In this document: positions 35,793-44,721 of the stretch, one piece after another
Position numbering within the stretch: the first letter of the stretch is position 1
Layout: each line of letters starts with the position of its first letter
From: Flavihumibacter soli
GTDB lineage: Bacteria > Bacteroidota > Bacteroidia > Sphingobacteriales > Sphingobacteriaceae
Assembly (NCBI RefSeq): GCF_010692725.1
Contig: NZ_JAAFZB010000089.1
Coordinates: 62,001 to 126,000, forward strand
Direction of reading: 5' to 3'
DNA length: 64,000 bases
Made by a program: the position numbers and the translations under genes
Notes under the pieces: generated by a model
Databases searched by the model: none
What the model saw: only the letters and a program-made list of their open reading frames with translations
What the model was told of the DNA's origin: nothing

Positions 35793-38594
35793 TCAGATCT
35801 TTATAAATTTTCCGCGGAATAAAGGTTTTCCTTTCAGGCTTACCATGTAAACATATACTCCGTTCTGCAGATGTTCCACACTAAAGGTCTGATTGATATT
35901 ATTTACTAATTCGGTACTCAGTTTCTGACCCTGGGAGTTGAAAATTGTAAACTCAAAATCGTCAATGGTACCGCTTAAAACCGTCAAACTCTGGGCAGTG
36001 GGGTTAGGATATACTGTAAAATTATAAGGATTGAGAACAATCACGGACGCGAGATCAGAAATGATTTTCCGGCCATCGACAGTTTCCAGGATCGCCCTGT
36101 AATATTGAATTCCCTGCCGGGGATTCTGGTCAATAAAAGTGTAATTAGTCAGGCTCGAAGTCAATGAAGTAACACCCAGGCTGCCAAAGGAGTCAGGCCC
36201 GGTCCGCTTTTCCCATCGAATGTTTTTAAGGCCCACTGTCGTCCCCAGGCTGATGCTTAAGCTGACATTTTTATCGGCCGTTATATCTGCCAGCAAAGAC
36301 TGGAAGTAACACTTCACACCCTGTTCAGCTGCATTGATCGTCAGGCTTTTGATACCTTCAAAGCCAGTTTCGTGTACCGGGCTCACCGCATAATAGTCAG
36401 AGAACACTTCCTGTGGCTTACTCAACTGCGCAGAGGTATCTGCGGTTGTTTTTAACAGTTGCAGAACATTGTCTTTAATCGTATAAATGTTGTATGCTGC
36501 CGCCAATTCGTTCTTTGGCCACGTTAACAACACAGCATCATCACAATTATAGCCAACATTCAGGGTCATTGGTGATGAGATCGAAAAAGGATCGCTCACG
36601 AAATCTTTTCCCTGAACCGACATTTTCAAAATAGCCTGACTGAATTTGTCGGGAGTTTCCCACTTGAGAAAACCAGTTTTCAAAAGGGCAGGCGCTATTT
36701 CCAGCCAGCTGCTGCCCTTGTCATAGCTGACGGACAACACACCACCACTTGCAGCCATCGAATTTTCCCATCGCAGGTAATTTTCTTCCCCGGCAAATAG
36801 CTGATCTCCTGTAACAGGATAACTCCATTCAAACTTTTCTTTCTCCTTAGCCTGGTAGCTAACATAATAACCTTGGCTCGCCGAAGATACCCTGTTGCCT
36901 CGTACGTGTATCTTATAGTCTCCGGCAACGCCGGTCCAGCTTACCTGTTCAACATTATTTAAGCTATCTCGTCTGCGTATGGCCGGTTTTGCAAGTGAAT
37001 CCGGATGGGGGTAGCTGCTTAAAACCCAGGGAAGAATTTTGGTGCCGGCCTGGTCTTCAATCCATAGGTCAAGATCGTTAATCAGCGCTGAAGGAGAATT
37101 TAATTGTGCAGGAGTGTCATTCCAGGCAAGGGTGACTTTGATCTCTCCATCCTGACCTATGGTAAGTGGATGTATTTGCTCTTCCTTATCAGTTAAGGAT
37201 CCGGAAAAAAAACGTTTCCCGGCTATAGTTCTGATAGCTTCATAGGCATTCAACTTTCCATATCCTGATTTGTAGTCCGGGTAAGGGGGGGCAATATCAT
37301 CGGCGGAATTCAACAAAACACTTTTTAGTAAGGCTGAAGAGGGCAGAAGCCCTGTGCTAATTCTATACTGTTGTTGCAGCAAAACCACAACACCACTGGT
37401 TAATGCCGCAGCTCCTGATGTTCCTTCTTCACCAGCTGTAACCAGTTCGGGCTTAATACGGCCATCATAAGCAGGGCCTGCTGAGCTCAACGCTTCTGGA
37501 AAGCTCTCATTGTTTGTTCCCCCAACAACCAGCACGTTCTTAGCCTGTTTGAATGTTCCGGTCAGGTTTGCATAATTAGCGATGCCTGCGTATAGACCTG
37601 TTGCAGGGGTGCTTGCACCGCTGTTTCCGGATGAGAAGACATGCATTAATGTATCCGACAGGTAGATCTGGCGGTCATAATCCTGTGCTTCTGCGCCATA
37701 ATAATTTTCGATCCCGGTACCATAGGAGTGATTCTGCACGCTTATCCGCAAGGCCTGCAATTGTCCGGTTTCGTCTGGCGAGAGATCTGCATAGTCAGAC
37801 GAAACCAGTTGTACCGCTGGGGCAGCCCCAAGCCCCTTAATGAAGCTATTTCCGCTTCCGCCTACGAGCGTGGCCATAACCGTTGCATGAGCCGATAGGG
37901 CCGGGGACTGATCCGGCGAGGGAACAGCTTTTCCCAACAAATCCAGATCTTCAAAATTAAACAGCTGTTCCTTTAAGGACACCCGAAGTCCTTTTCCATT
38001 TAACTGCGGATAGCTGGAATGCACACGATTGACCTGGTTTACAGAAAGGTCCAGGTTGTTGATCAATGTTTCTTCTTTTGCTCGTCTCCTGAGATCAGCG
38101 AACACGATCGCCGGGTGATTAAGCAAGGTTTCAATCTGGTCAGCCTTAATGGTTAGTGAAACATGCCTTCCATCAATCGTTACTTTCGTAGAACTACTGA
38201 AATCTACTTCGGCAGGAATCAGATCATAAGCTAAGACGATCATAATATTTAACGGAGCCTGCGCAGGCTTCCTTATTTCCGATAACAGGTTATCGCTTGC
38301 CTTCCACAAACTGTTTGCAGGGCTTTGCTGCTCTATATCCCGGCTGGCTGGTACTGTTGCAGTCTTTACAATAAAATGCAAATGGTCAAGCCTGCGAAGA
38401 ACCTGAAGCTGTCTGGTAGAGGTGATTTCTTTTCCCGGTTTCATTTTCACTAAGAACACACCTTCACTATTAATAGCAGAATTTTTTTGCAGGATCTCAG
38501 GAAACTTAATTGATTGGGATTTTGCTTCTCTTGTTTGTGCTACCAAAAGCATAAAGCAAATCGATAAAATTAGACGCAGGAGGAGTTTTGACAT
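35793..38594 (-). CDS. Subtilisin-like (S8) serine peptidase with T9SS sorting domain
   Basis: A 933-residue secreted protein with a signal to about residue 24, a propeptide-like region to 170, then an S8 domain. Catalytic His 236 is in AHATVMATLVGG and Ser 393 in GTSGAAALTSG. An oxyanion-region Asn occurs in QNHSYGTG and SSGNSG. The position of the catalytic Asp reads VSLKE, aligning Glu 209 with Asp. Beta-sandwich domains follow, and the C-terminus from VYPNPTAQSLTVL is a type A T9SS sorting signal. It should be secreted and attached by the type IX system. Whether Glu supports catalysis is uncertain. Confidence 0.88.
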   Translation of the reverse strand: MSKLLLRLILSICFMLLVAQTREAKSQSIKFPEILQKNSAINSEGVFLVKMKPGKEITSTRQLQVLRRLDHLHFIVKTATVPASRDIEQQSPANSLWKASDNLLSEIRKPAQAPLNIMIVLAYDLIPAEVDFSSSTKVTIDGRHVSLTIKADQIETLLNHPAIVFADLRRRAKEETLINNLDLSVNQVNRVHSSYPQLNGKGLRVSLKEQLFNFEDLDLLGKAVPSPDQSPALSAHATVMATLVGGSGNSFIKGLGAAPAVQLVSSDYADLSPDETGQLQALRISVQNHSYGTGIENYYGAEAQDYDRQIYLSDTLMHVFSSGNSGASTPATGLYAGIANYANLTGTFKQAKNVLVVGGTNNESFPEALSSAGPAYDGRIKPELVTAGEEGTSGAAALTSGVVVLLQQQYRISTGLLPSSALLKSVLLNSADDIAPPYPDYKSGYGKLNAYEAIRTIAGKRFFSGSLTDKEEQIHPLTIGQDGEIKVTLAWNDTPAQLNSPSALINDLDLWIEDQAGTKILPWVLSSYPHPDSLAKPAIRRRDSLNNVEQVSWTGVAGDYKIHVRGNRVSSASQGYYVSYQAKEKEKFEWSYPVTGDQLFAGEENYLRWENSMAASGGVLSVSYDKGSSWLEIAPALLKTGFLKWETPDKFSQAILKMSVQGKDFVSDPFSISSPMTLNVGYNCDDAVLLTWPKNELAAAYNIYTIKDNVLQLLKTTADTSAQLSKPQEVFSDYYAVSPVHETGFEGIKSLTINAAEQGVKCYFQSLLADITADKNVSLSISLGTTVGLKNIRWEKRTGPDSFGSLGVTSLTSSLTNYTFIDQNPRQGIQYYRAILETVDGRKIISDLASVIVLNPYNFTVYPNPTAQSLTVLSGTIDDFEFTIFNSQGQKLSTELVNNINQTFSVEHLQNGVYVYMVSLKGKPLFRGKFIKI

Positions 38595-38787
38595 CTTTGT
38601 GTAAAAATATTTTCAAATAACCTGCTCGTTTGTAACATTTTAGTTATACATTGAATTAATCAGCCCCCACTATATGACAAACAAAATCTCAAACACAAGG
38701 TTATGAAATTCTAATTAAACAGCTCTCCCTGGAATTTAATTAAAATTTTACATCAATAACCAATCCTAAAAAACCAATCCAAGAACC

Positions 38788-39609
38788 ATGTTAAAAAAAA
38801 TTCAAATCTGTGTGCTGGCCTGCGCTGTGTCAGTAGCTGCAATTTCATGTAAAAAGTCAGAAGAGGCTTCTGGACAATCTCAAACAACCGTTTCTCAACA
38901 AACATTAGACAAAATTGAGAAATTAGGTTTCAGTAGTGAGAATGTAGTCGCCCGAAACGGTGGATACCTTGTTGAAGGAGACATCCTGCTAACCGACGAA
39001 AACTTAAAAAGCGACCCTGGCAGCCCTAACTTACGGATTGCACAGGACGAACAGTACCGGACCACCAATCTGGTGAACGGGTTGCCAAGAGTAATTACCG
39101 TATCGGTTACCAACCTGACCGCACCGTACTCCCAGGCTGCTGACGTTGCAATTGCCCGATACAATCAACAAAACCTGCGTATCACATTTCAACGGGTAAG
39201 CAGCAATGGTAACATTAACATCATTGGATTTAATGAAGGTCCAAGCGGTGGCTATATTACTTTAGGCTCAGCAGGCTTTCCCACTGCAAGCGGAAATCCA
39301 TACAACCAGATCCAGATGAATACCAACGAGGCGGCCTACGGATCAAACCCTGATGTTAACTACCTTGCTTCTGTTTTAACCCATGAAATGGGTCATTGTA
39401 TTGGCTTCCGTCATACAGATTATATGGCTCGTCAATATAGCTGTGGGGGTAAACGCAAAGTTAACGAAGGTACTGCCGGAGTTGGTGCCGTACTTATTCC
39501 GGGAACCCCGAGTACTCCTGATGCTGAATCATGGATGCTTGCATGCTCTAACGGAGGTAACCGTTTGTTTAACGCAAATGATGTTATCGCATTAAATTAC
39601 CTTTACTAA
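38788..39609 (+). CDS. M57-type zinc metalloprotease lipoprotein
   Basis: The 273-residue lipoprotein (AAISC, Cys 21) has the extended zinc motif HEMGHCIGFRH near residues 199-209, followed by TDYM. This is the HExxHxxGxxH pattern of the dual-action HEIGH peptidase family known from Bacteroidota. A strand with GGYITLGSAGFPTASGNPYNQI precedes it. It is likely a surface or periplasmic protease. It is monocistronic with its own terminator. Confidence 0.9.
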   Translation: MLKKIQICVLACAVSVAAISCKKSEEASGQSQTTVSQQTLDKIEKLGFSSENVVARNGGYLVEGDILLTDENLKSDPGSPNLRIAQDEQYRTTNLVNGLPRVITVSVTNLTAPYSQAADVAIARYNQQNLRITFQRVSSNGNINIIGFNEGPSGGYITLGSAGFPTASGNPYNQIQMNTNEAAYGSNPDVNYLASVLTHEMGHCIGFRHTDYMARQYSCGGKRKVNEGTAGVGAVLIPGTPSTPDAESWMLACSNGGNRLFNANDVIALNYLY

Positions 39610-39670
39610 CCAACCAACCGTAAAGGTAATCATACAAGAAATCATACTAATTTTATTGGTGTAAAAAAGG

Positions 39671-39707
39671 AGGCTGTCTCAAAGCAATTTGATGACGGCC
39701 TTTTTTA
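39671..39707 (+). terminator. Terminator of the M57 protease gene
   Basis: Stem AGGCTGTC (39671-39678) with GACGGCCT (39694-39701), one G-T pair, followed by a T run to 39706. Confidence 0.8.
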
Positions 39708-39820
39708 TGACCATCTTTCTGACACGGCCCCGCCTTAGCCGTCTTCAAGTTATAATCCTGTCGCGTAACCATCCGGGTTTGGGTGAAAAGATCATGAATA
39801 TGGCCTGTACCAAGCCAAGG

Positions 39821-39875
39821 TTTAATAGTAGTTTTCTAGTAGCTCCCTAGTAGTTTTCTTATAGCTTACTGGAAG
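39821..39875 (-). repeat. Five in-phase 11-bp degenerate repeats, second copy of the family
   Basis: Units TTTAATAGTAG, TTTTCTAGTAG, CTCCCTAGTAG, TTTTCTTATAG and CTTACTGGAAG. The unit TTTTCTAGTAG is the exact reverse complement of a unit at 12743-12753. A looser continuation with CTAATTAGCTACTAGG runs to about 39898. Confidence 0.8.
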
Positions 39876-40058
39876 TATTTTACTAATTAGCTACTAGGAT
39901 GATATAAGAGTTTTACTATATGCTATTAAAAAATGTGCCCTGTAAATTCCGGTGAACTTAAATAGGGAAACCGAATGCAGGAGAGGATCAACAATCATTG
40001 ATTAACAGGGCGAGTTTCCGTATTAATTTCCTGCATCCCGAAACGAAGACGGCTATAA

Positions 40059-40187
40059 ATTAATTTGGAACCTGTGTTAATTCGAAGAGTTTGTCATGAC
40101 TTGCAAGAAGTATCTATAAATCAGGCGACTGAGATCAAAGAAATCCCTGAAGAGACAGGGCGGTCCCTCCATATCTGTCTACGATAG
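40059..40187 (+). pseudogene. Possible remnant of a helix-turn-helix (transposase-like) gene
   Basis: A stop-bounded open stretch of 42 codons reads EIKEIPEETGRSLHI, similar in feel to HTH regions of transposases or resolvases. It has no start, ends in two stops and lacks partner sequence. It may be chance. Confidence 0.2.
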
Positions 40188-40253
40188 TAGTTTCCTGCAG
40201 CATTCATATTATGCGGCAGAAAAAATGTTTCCAGGCGATAAGAAAGCTAATAA

Positions 40254-41033
40254 TTATTTGAGTATTTTAAATTCATCTGAATCTTTAAGGAAGGGATGAT
40301 TGCTGCGACTTTTTCCAACTTCGTCCAGATTAATTGAAAAGGTGTAAAGATCTTCATCATTCGGTTTATAATAAACCACTTTCCCGTTTGGATCTATGCA
40401 CATCGAATCACCAGAGTGGTAGATCTCATTGCCATCATGTCCGACACGATTAACTGCCACTACATAGGCCTGGTTTTCGACCGCTCTCGCAGGGATCAGT
40501 GTTCGCCAGTGAAGTGACCGTCGTTCCGGCCAGTTGGCGAGAACAAGTAACATATCGTAATCGTCGCCGGTGTTTCTGAGCCATACCGGGAAACGAAGGT
40601 CATAGCAGATTACAGGGCAGATCTTCCACCCGTTGAGCTCCACAAAAAGTTTTTCATTACCGGCAGTATAGTGTTTATCCTCACCGGCAAAGGCGAACAG
40701 GTGGCGTTTGTCATACTTTTCGAAAGTACCATCCGGACGCATCCAGATCAGCCTGTTGTAGTATTTACCCGCCTCCCGAATTATCAGCGTTCCGGTGATG
40801 ACACATTCAAATTTCTGAGCCTGGCTGTGCATCCACTGCATAGCTTTACCATTCATATCTTCAGCCAGTTTCTCCGGATTCATTGAAAACCCGGTACTGA
40901 ACATTTCGGGCAGTACGATCAGATCTGTCTTTTCCCTGATCGCCGACAGGCGCAGCGTCAGATTCTGCAGATTCTTATCGATGTTTTCCCAAAAGAGGTA
41001 GGCCTGGAAGGTGGTTATTTTTAATGTACTCAT
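40254..41033 (-). CDS. Omega-amidase of the nitrilase family (YafV type)
   Basis: The 259-residue carbon-nitrogen hydrolase has the nitrilase triad: Glu 43 in LPEMFSTGFS, Lys 109 in KYDKRHLF and Cys 143 in CPVICYDLRFP. YafV-like omega-amidases hydrolyse alpha-ketoglutaramate or alpha-ketosuccinamate. The aminotransferase gene 40 bp upstream on the same strand is of the YbdL type that makes such products, so the two likely work in sequence. Confidence 0.9.
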   Translation of the reverse strand: MSTLKITTFQAYLFWENIDKNLQNLTLRLSAIREKTDLIVLPEMFSTGFSMNPEKLAEDMNGKAMQWMHSQAQKFECVITGTLIIREAGKYYNRLIWMRPDGTFEKYDKRHLFAFAGEDKHYTAGNEKLFVELNGWKICPVICYDLRFPVWLRNTGDDYDMLLVLANWPERRSLHWRTLIPARAVENQAYVVAVNRVGHDGNEIYHSGDSMCIDPNGKVVYYKPNDEDLYTFSINLDEVGKSRSNHPFLKDSDEFKILK

Positions 41034-41073
41034 CTAATTGAACGGTTCGGAATATTTAAAATTGGTATAATTT

Positions 41074-42219
41074 TCACACTTTTATTAATCTTTCAACGGC
41101 TTTCTCCAGTGTTTCTTGCTTTTTAGCGAAACAAAAGCGTAAGACATGCTCATCAGTTCGTCTGTTATAGAAGGCTGATACCGGTATACCGGCAACCCCG
41201 AAGTCGCTTGTCAGGCGGCGTGCAAATTCTGTATCAGGCTCATTAGCAATGCGGTTATACTTAACGCACTGAAAATAGGAGCCCTGGCAGGGCAGGAGGT
41301 CGAAGCGGGTTTGGAGCATCAGCTCTCTGAAAATATCGCGTTTCTGCTGATAAAAATCTTTTAACTCCAGATAGAAATTTTCGTTCAGCATGAAGTCCGC
41401 CAGCGCATATTGAACGGGTGTGTTGACGCTGAAGACCAGGAACTGGTGCACTTTTCTAAATTCAGCCATCAGCCAGGAAGGAGCAACACAGTAACCCATC
41501 TTCCAGCCTGTATTATGAAAGAGTTTTCCGAAGGAAGCAACGATAAATGATCTTTCACGCAGTTGCGGGTAGCGGGCCATGCTCAGATGAGGTTCACCGT
41601 CGAAGACAATATGCTCATATACCTCGTCACTTAAAATAAGGATATCGGTGTTCTGCGTTAAGTGGGTTAACTGCCTGATATCTTCCTCAGCTAATATCAT
41701 TCCTGTTGGATTGTGGGGCGAATTAAGAATGATCAGGCGCGTATGGCTGCTGATCAGTTTCTTAAGCATATCCCAGTCGATCTTGTAGTCAGGCGAAGAA
41801 AGTTCAAACGTCTTAACAAGGCCGCCGAGAAGACGAATGGAGGGAGAGTAACAGTCGTAAGCCGGCTCCAGGATGATAACTTCATCGTTAGGCTGTATTA
41901 CCGCTGCAAGTGCAGTAAAAATAGCCTGCGTACCGCCTGCGGTGACAGTGATCTCGGTTTCCGGATCATAGGTCACTGAATGCAGGGACTTAATCTTATC
42001 ACTGATCCTTTCCCGCAAGGCTGGGATCCCGGGCATGGGAGCGTATTGATTATGCCCCTTCCTCATATGCTTTGACACCAGGTTGATCAGTTCCGGCGGG
42101 CATTCAAAATCCGGAAATCCCTGCGATAAATTTATGGCCTTATGATCCGCCGCAAGCTGCGACATCACAGAAAAGATATTCGTACCTATGTTGGGAAGCT
42201 TGGATGCGAGTGATATCAT
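41074..42219 (-). CDS. Methionine (glutamine-dependent) aminotransferase, PLP class I
   Basis: The 381-residue fold-type I aminotransferase has NLSQGFPDFECP at the N-terminus, LNSPHNPTGMIL, the YEHIVFDG region and the PLP Lys in SFGKLFHNTGWKMGY (about residue 230). The Arg that binds the carboxylate is in VLRFCFAKK. This pattern is that of YbdL/KAT-like enzymes that use methionine and glutamine. It heads a two-gene unit with the omega-amidase, and this pairing is known as a keto-acid repair route. Confidence 0.91.
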   Translation of the reverse strand: MISLASKLPNIGTNIFSVMSQLAADHKAINLSQGFPDFECPPELINLVSKHMRKGHNQYAPMPGIPALRERISDKIKSLHSVTYDPETEITVTAGGTQAIFTALAAVIQPNDEVIILEPAYDCYSPSIRLLGGLVKTFELSSPDYKIDWDMLKKLISSHTRLIILNSPHNPTGMILAEEDIRQLTHLTQNTDILILSDEVYEHIVFDGEPHLSMARYPQLRERSFIVASFGKLFHNTGWKMGYCVAPSWLMAEFRKVHQFLVFSVNTPVQYALADFMLNENFYLELKDFYQQKRDIFRELMLQTRFDLLPCQGSYFQCVKYNRIANEPDTEFARRLTSDFGVAGIPVSAFYNRRTDEHVLRFCFAKKQETLEKAVERLIKV

Positions 42220-42336
42220 TATGTGCTAAAGTAGTGAATTTATCAATTTAGCCCGGATGGTCTTTCGTGAAATAAAATTTCAATTTCAAAAGGATTTATA
42301 TTATTTCCTGAATGTAATATATTTATCTTCCCCGCT

Positions 42337-43125
42337 ATGACCTTCAAGACCAAAGAAAGCCGGCTGTTCCTGATCCTGGGAAGTTTTTTTGTAGCTAACG
42401 CCATTCTGGCTGAGTTTATTGGCGTCAAAATATTTTCAGTTGAGGGATCCCTCGGCATCCAAAAATTTGATATTAACCTGTTCGGTGTTCCTGACCTGTC
42501 TTTCAATATGTCTGCCGGCGTGGTTACGTGGCCGCTGATCTTTATTATGACTGATATCATTAATGAATATTTCGGCGTCAGGCAAGTTCGTTTTCTCTCC
42601 ATTCTAACATCTATTCTGATCATATATGCCTTTCTTGTTGTCGGTTTTGCCATTAACCTGGTACCATCAGACTTCTGGATAAACCAAAGTATCCAGGGGC
42701 AGGCTGTCAACATGAACCTGGCCTTTGCAGGGATCTTCGGGCAGGGAATGTGGATCATCGCTGGCTCAATAACCGCCTTCCTTATTGGACAGATCGCCGA
42801 TGTGATGATATTTCACCGGATAAAAAAGCTGACGGGAGAGAAAGCACTATGGTTAAGGGCAACAGGCTCAACTTTAGTTTCGCAGTTCATTGACAGTTTT
42901 GTGGTAATTTTCATCGCCTTTTATATCAATCCTCAATATAACTGGAGCTGGCAAATGGTTGCGGCGATCGGGATTGTCAATTATACCTACAAATTCCTCG
43001 TTGCTGTTGTAATGACGCCACTTCTCTATGTCGTGCATGCCCTGATCGATCGCTACCTGGGAAAAGAACTTGCCCAGCGTCTTATCAGTTCGGCTGCACA
43101 AAAGGAGTTTACCGGAAAAGACTGA
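42337..43125 (+). CDS. Queuosine precursor transporter (YhhQ/VUT family)
   Basis: This 262-residue membrane protein has about six or seven hydrophobic segments. YhhQ-family signatures are seen: FFVANAILAEFIGVKIF, FIMTDIINEYFG, LRATGSTLVSQFIDSFVV and YTYKFLVAVVMTPLLY. These proteins import queuine, preQ0 or preQ1 for tRNA modification. No preQ1 riboswitch was recognised upstream. It starts about 117 bp from the divergent aminotransferase. Confidence 0.92.
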   Translation: MTFKTKESRLFLILGSFFVANAILAEFIGVKIFSVEGSLGIQKFDINLFGVPDLSFNMSAGVVTWPLIFIMTDIINEYFGVRQVRFLSILTSILIIYAFLVVGFAINLVPSDFWINQSIQGQAVNMNLAFAGIFGQGMWIIAGSITAFLIGQIADVMIFHRIKKLTGEKALWLRATGSTLVSQFIDSFVVIFIAFYINPQYNWSWQMVAAIGIVNYTYKFLVAVVMTPLLYVVHALIDRYLGKELAQRLISSAAQKEFTGKD

Positions 43126-43141
43126 TCGGGTATTTTTTAGG

Positions 43142-44503
43142 CTATTGATCATTTATCTGCAAGCTGGCTGTACCAGCTAGTGCGCCTTTACGATCGGTCA
43201 ATTTTAGAACGTAATTTCCGGGCTTTAATACCAGCGCTTTTTCAGCATCAATGATGATCTGATCAACAGGAACAGCCGATTCTGCCTCACCGTATTTGAA
43301 TGCCTGCAGAAGATAGCCCCTGTATTGCCGGTATTCATCGGGAAGGTCATAGAGCTTAGCACCTGTCTTAAGGAGCCAGTCGGGACGTCCTTTTATATAA
43401 GAGGTAAGAGGATGGTAAACCTGCATATCGATTGAGGTCATTTTTATAGGATCCACCAGTATATCCTCGTTATATTTGAATACTACTTCAGCTTTTGGCT
43501 TCATGCTGTCTGTAACATATTTGAAATAAGGATGCAGTTTTAATGGGTCGCTACGCTCCATCATTGTTATCTGATCGATGGTTAGTATGTCCTGACCGGC
43601 CATTACCTTTAACTGGGCTCCCATCGGAGTATATGAGTCACTGCCTTCCTCAGCAATATGGCTGTATCCGGCATGGATAACCACCTTTCCGTGCGGATCA
43701 GCCTTTAGTGTGTTATTATAAATATTCAAAGCCTGGTCCCGATCTCTGAGCGTGCTGTTTTGGCCAGAACTTTTAGTTTCGTAAGGAATTAACTTGTATC
43801 CAAGTTGAATTGCCTCCCGCACCATATTACCAAACACCGGATCTCTTAAATAGTATCCTGTTTTGATAAGCGGGTATCGCCTTGTTAACAAGGTAGTGTC
43901 AGCATGTTCAAGGGCTTCCAGCGCGAGATACCTGTAACCTTTGTCCCACAACGGCTTTAATAACCGGCTCGTAAAAGCACGATTCTGCGAACTATAATGA
44001 GCTTCATTAATTAATAGAAAATGAAATCCGCCGGCACTTTCAACGATCGCCCGTGAAGCATCGCTCGACTGCGCAATCGTAAAGGTTTTTTTATAGTCTA
44101 GAGGGGTGATCAGCCTTAACATTTTTCTCGCCTTTACCTTGTCTTCAGCCTTTGCAAGCGGATCGTTAAGTATTCTCTCAAAATGATCACTGAAAACCGG
44201 TATCTGGTTATCTGGTATCTGCAACTCATAATCTGAGCGAAGCAGCTTGTCTTCGCGTAAGGTGGCCAATTCTACGGCTCTCTTATATTCAGAAAAAAAA
44301 TTACTGGTAACAGCATTCGTTTCATAGTTCTTGTTGAAATCCGCTTGGCAGTACCTTGCAAATTCCATATTGTAATTATCCAGCGGGGTTGATTTGATAG
44401 GTGAAAACTGCACCACGGGTGCCTTTAAATTCTTAACAGGCGAGCATGAGGTGAAAATAATGAGAAGAATTAGAACAGGCCTTAAGTACTTCTTTTGACG
44501 CAT
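43142..44503 (-). CDS. Lipoprotein of the EreA/ChaN/TIKI-like fold, function unknown
   Basis: The 453-residue protein has a lipoprotein signal (IIFTSC, Cys 20). In the middle, FLLINEAHYSSQNRAFT followed by LWDKGYRYLALEALEHA, and later GKVVIHAGYSHIAEEG, have the spacing of Glu-x-His and late His motifs of EreA-, ChaN- and TIKI-type hydrolase-like proteins. The rest does not match a family I know. A C-terminal beta-like domain (residues 385-453) ends with YVLKLTDRKGALAGTASL. Role unknown; the fold assignment is inference. Confidence 0.6.
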   Translation of the reverse strand: MRQKKYLRPVLILLIIFTSCSPVKNLKAPVVQFSPIKSTPLDNYNMEFARYCQADFNKNYETNAVTSNFFSEYKRAVELATLREDKLLRSDYELQIPDNQIPVFSDHFERILNDPLAKAEDKVKARKMLRLITPLDYKKTFTIAQSSDASRAIVESAGGFHFLLINEAHYSSQNRAFTSRLLKPLWDKGYRYLALEALEHADTTLLTRRYPLIKTGYYLRDPVFGNMVREAIQLGYKLIPYETKSSGQNSTLRDRDQALNIYNNTLKADPHGKVVIHAGYSHIAEEGSDSYTPMGAQLKVMAGQDILTIDQITMMERSDPLKLHPYFKYVTDSMKPKAEVVFKYNEDILVDPIKMTSIDMQVYHPLTSYIKGRPDWLLKTGAKLYDLPDEYRQYRGYLLQAFKYGEAESAVPVDQIIIDAEKALVLKPGNYVLKLTDRKGALAGTASLQINDQ

Positions 44504-44668
44504 ATCTGAATACCTTTTATGATTTATGATATAAGTTGATCCGACGCTTTTCTGCTATAAATCATCTTTGATAATTGCGGTCAACTATATTTCTGACCGG
44601 TCTACCACCCATTCCAATTATTTAAGCACATTTTCAAATCCAATTTACATCTTTGGTCTTCCAAATTT

Positions 44669-44721
44669 TACTAATACTAACTAAAGTACTAACTACTCAG
44701 TACTAAATACTACTTACTCAT
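44669..44721 (+). repeat. Seven in-phase 7-bp repeats (xxxxTAC) in the leader of the nucleoid protein gene
   Basis: Units TACTAAT, ACTAACT, AAAGTAC, TAACTAC, TCAGTAC, TAAATAC and TACTTAC, then TCAT and the ATG at 44722. Five units in a row end in TAC in a strict 7-bp register. Confidence 0.6.

Larger units (their letters stand above)
39708..40253 (+). other. Non-coding gap of about 545 bp with 11-bp repeats and a possible gene remnant
   Basis: No intact gene. The 11-bp repeats lie at 39821-39875 and a stop-bounded open stretch with helix-turn-helix-like residues is at 40059-40187. The rest is AT-rich and unrecognised. Confidence 0.55.

Noticed and set aside
42220-42336. A preQ1 riboswitch before the queuosine precursor transporter
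   Set aside because: The region was read for the short stem and A-rich tail of preQ1-I, and no convincing match was found.
42243-42758. A 171-codon open frame on the minus strand
   Set aside because: It lies wholly antisense to the queuosine transporter gene. Its composition mirrors the codons of that membrane protein and it has no recognisable domain.
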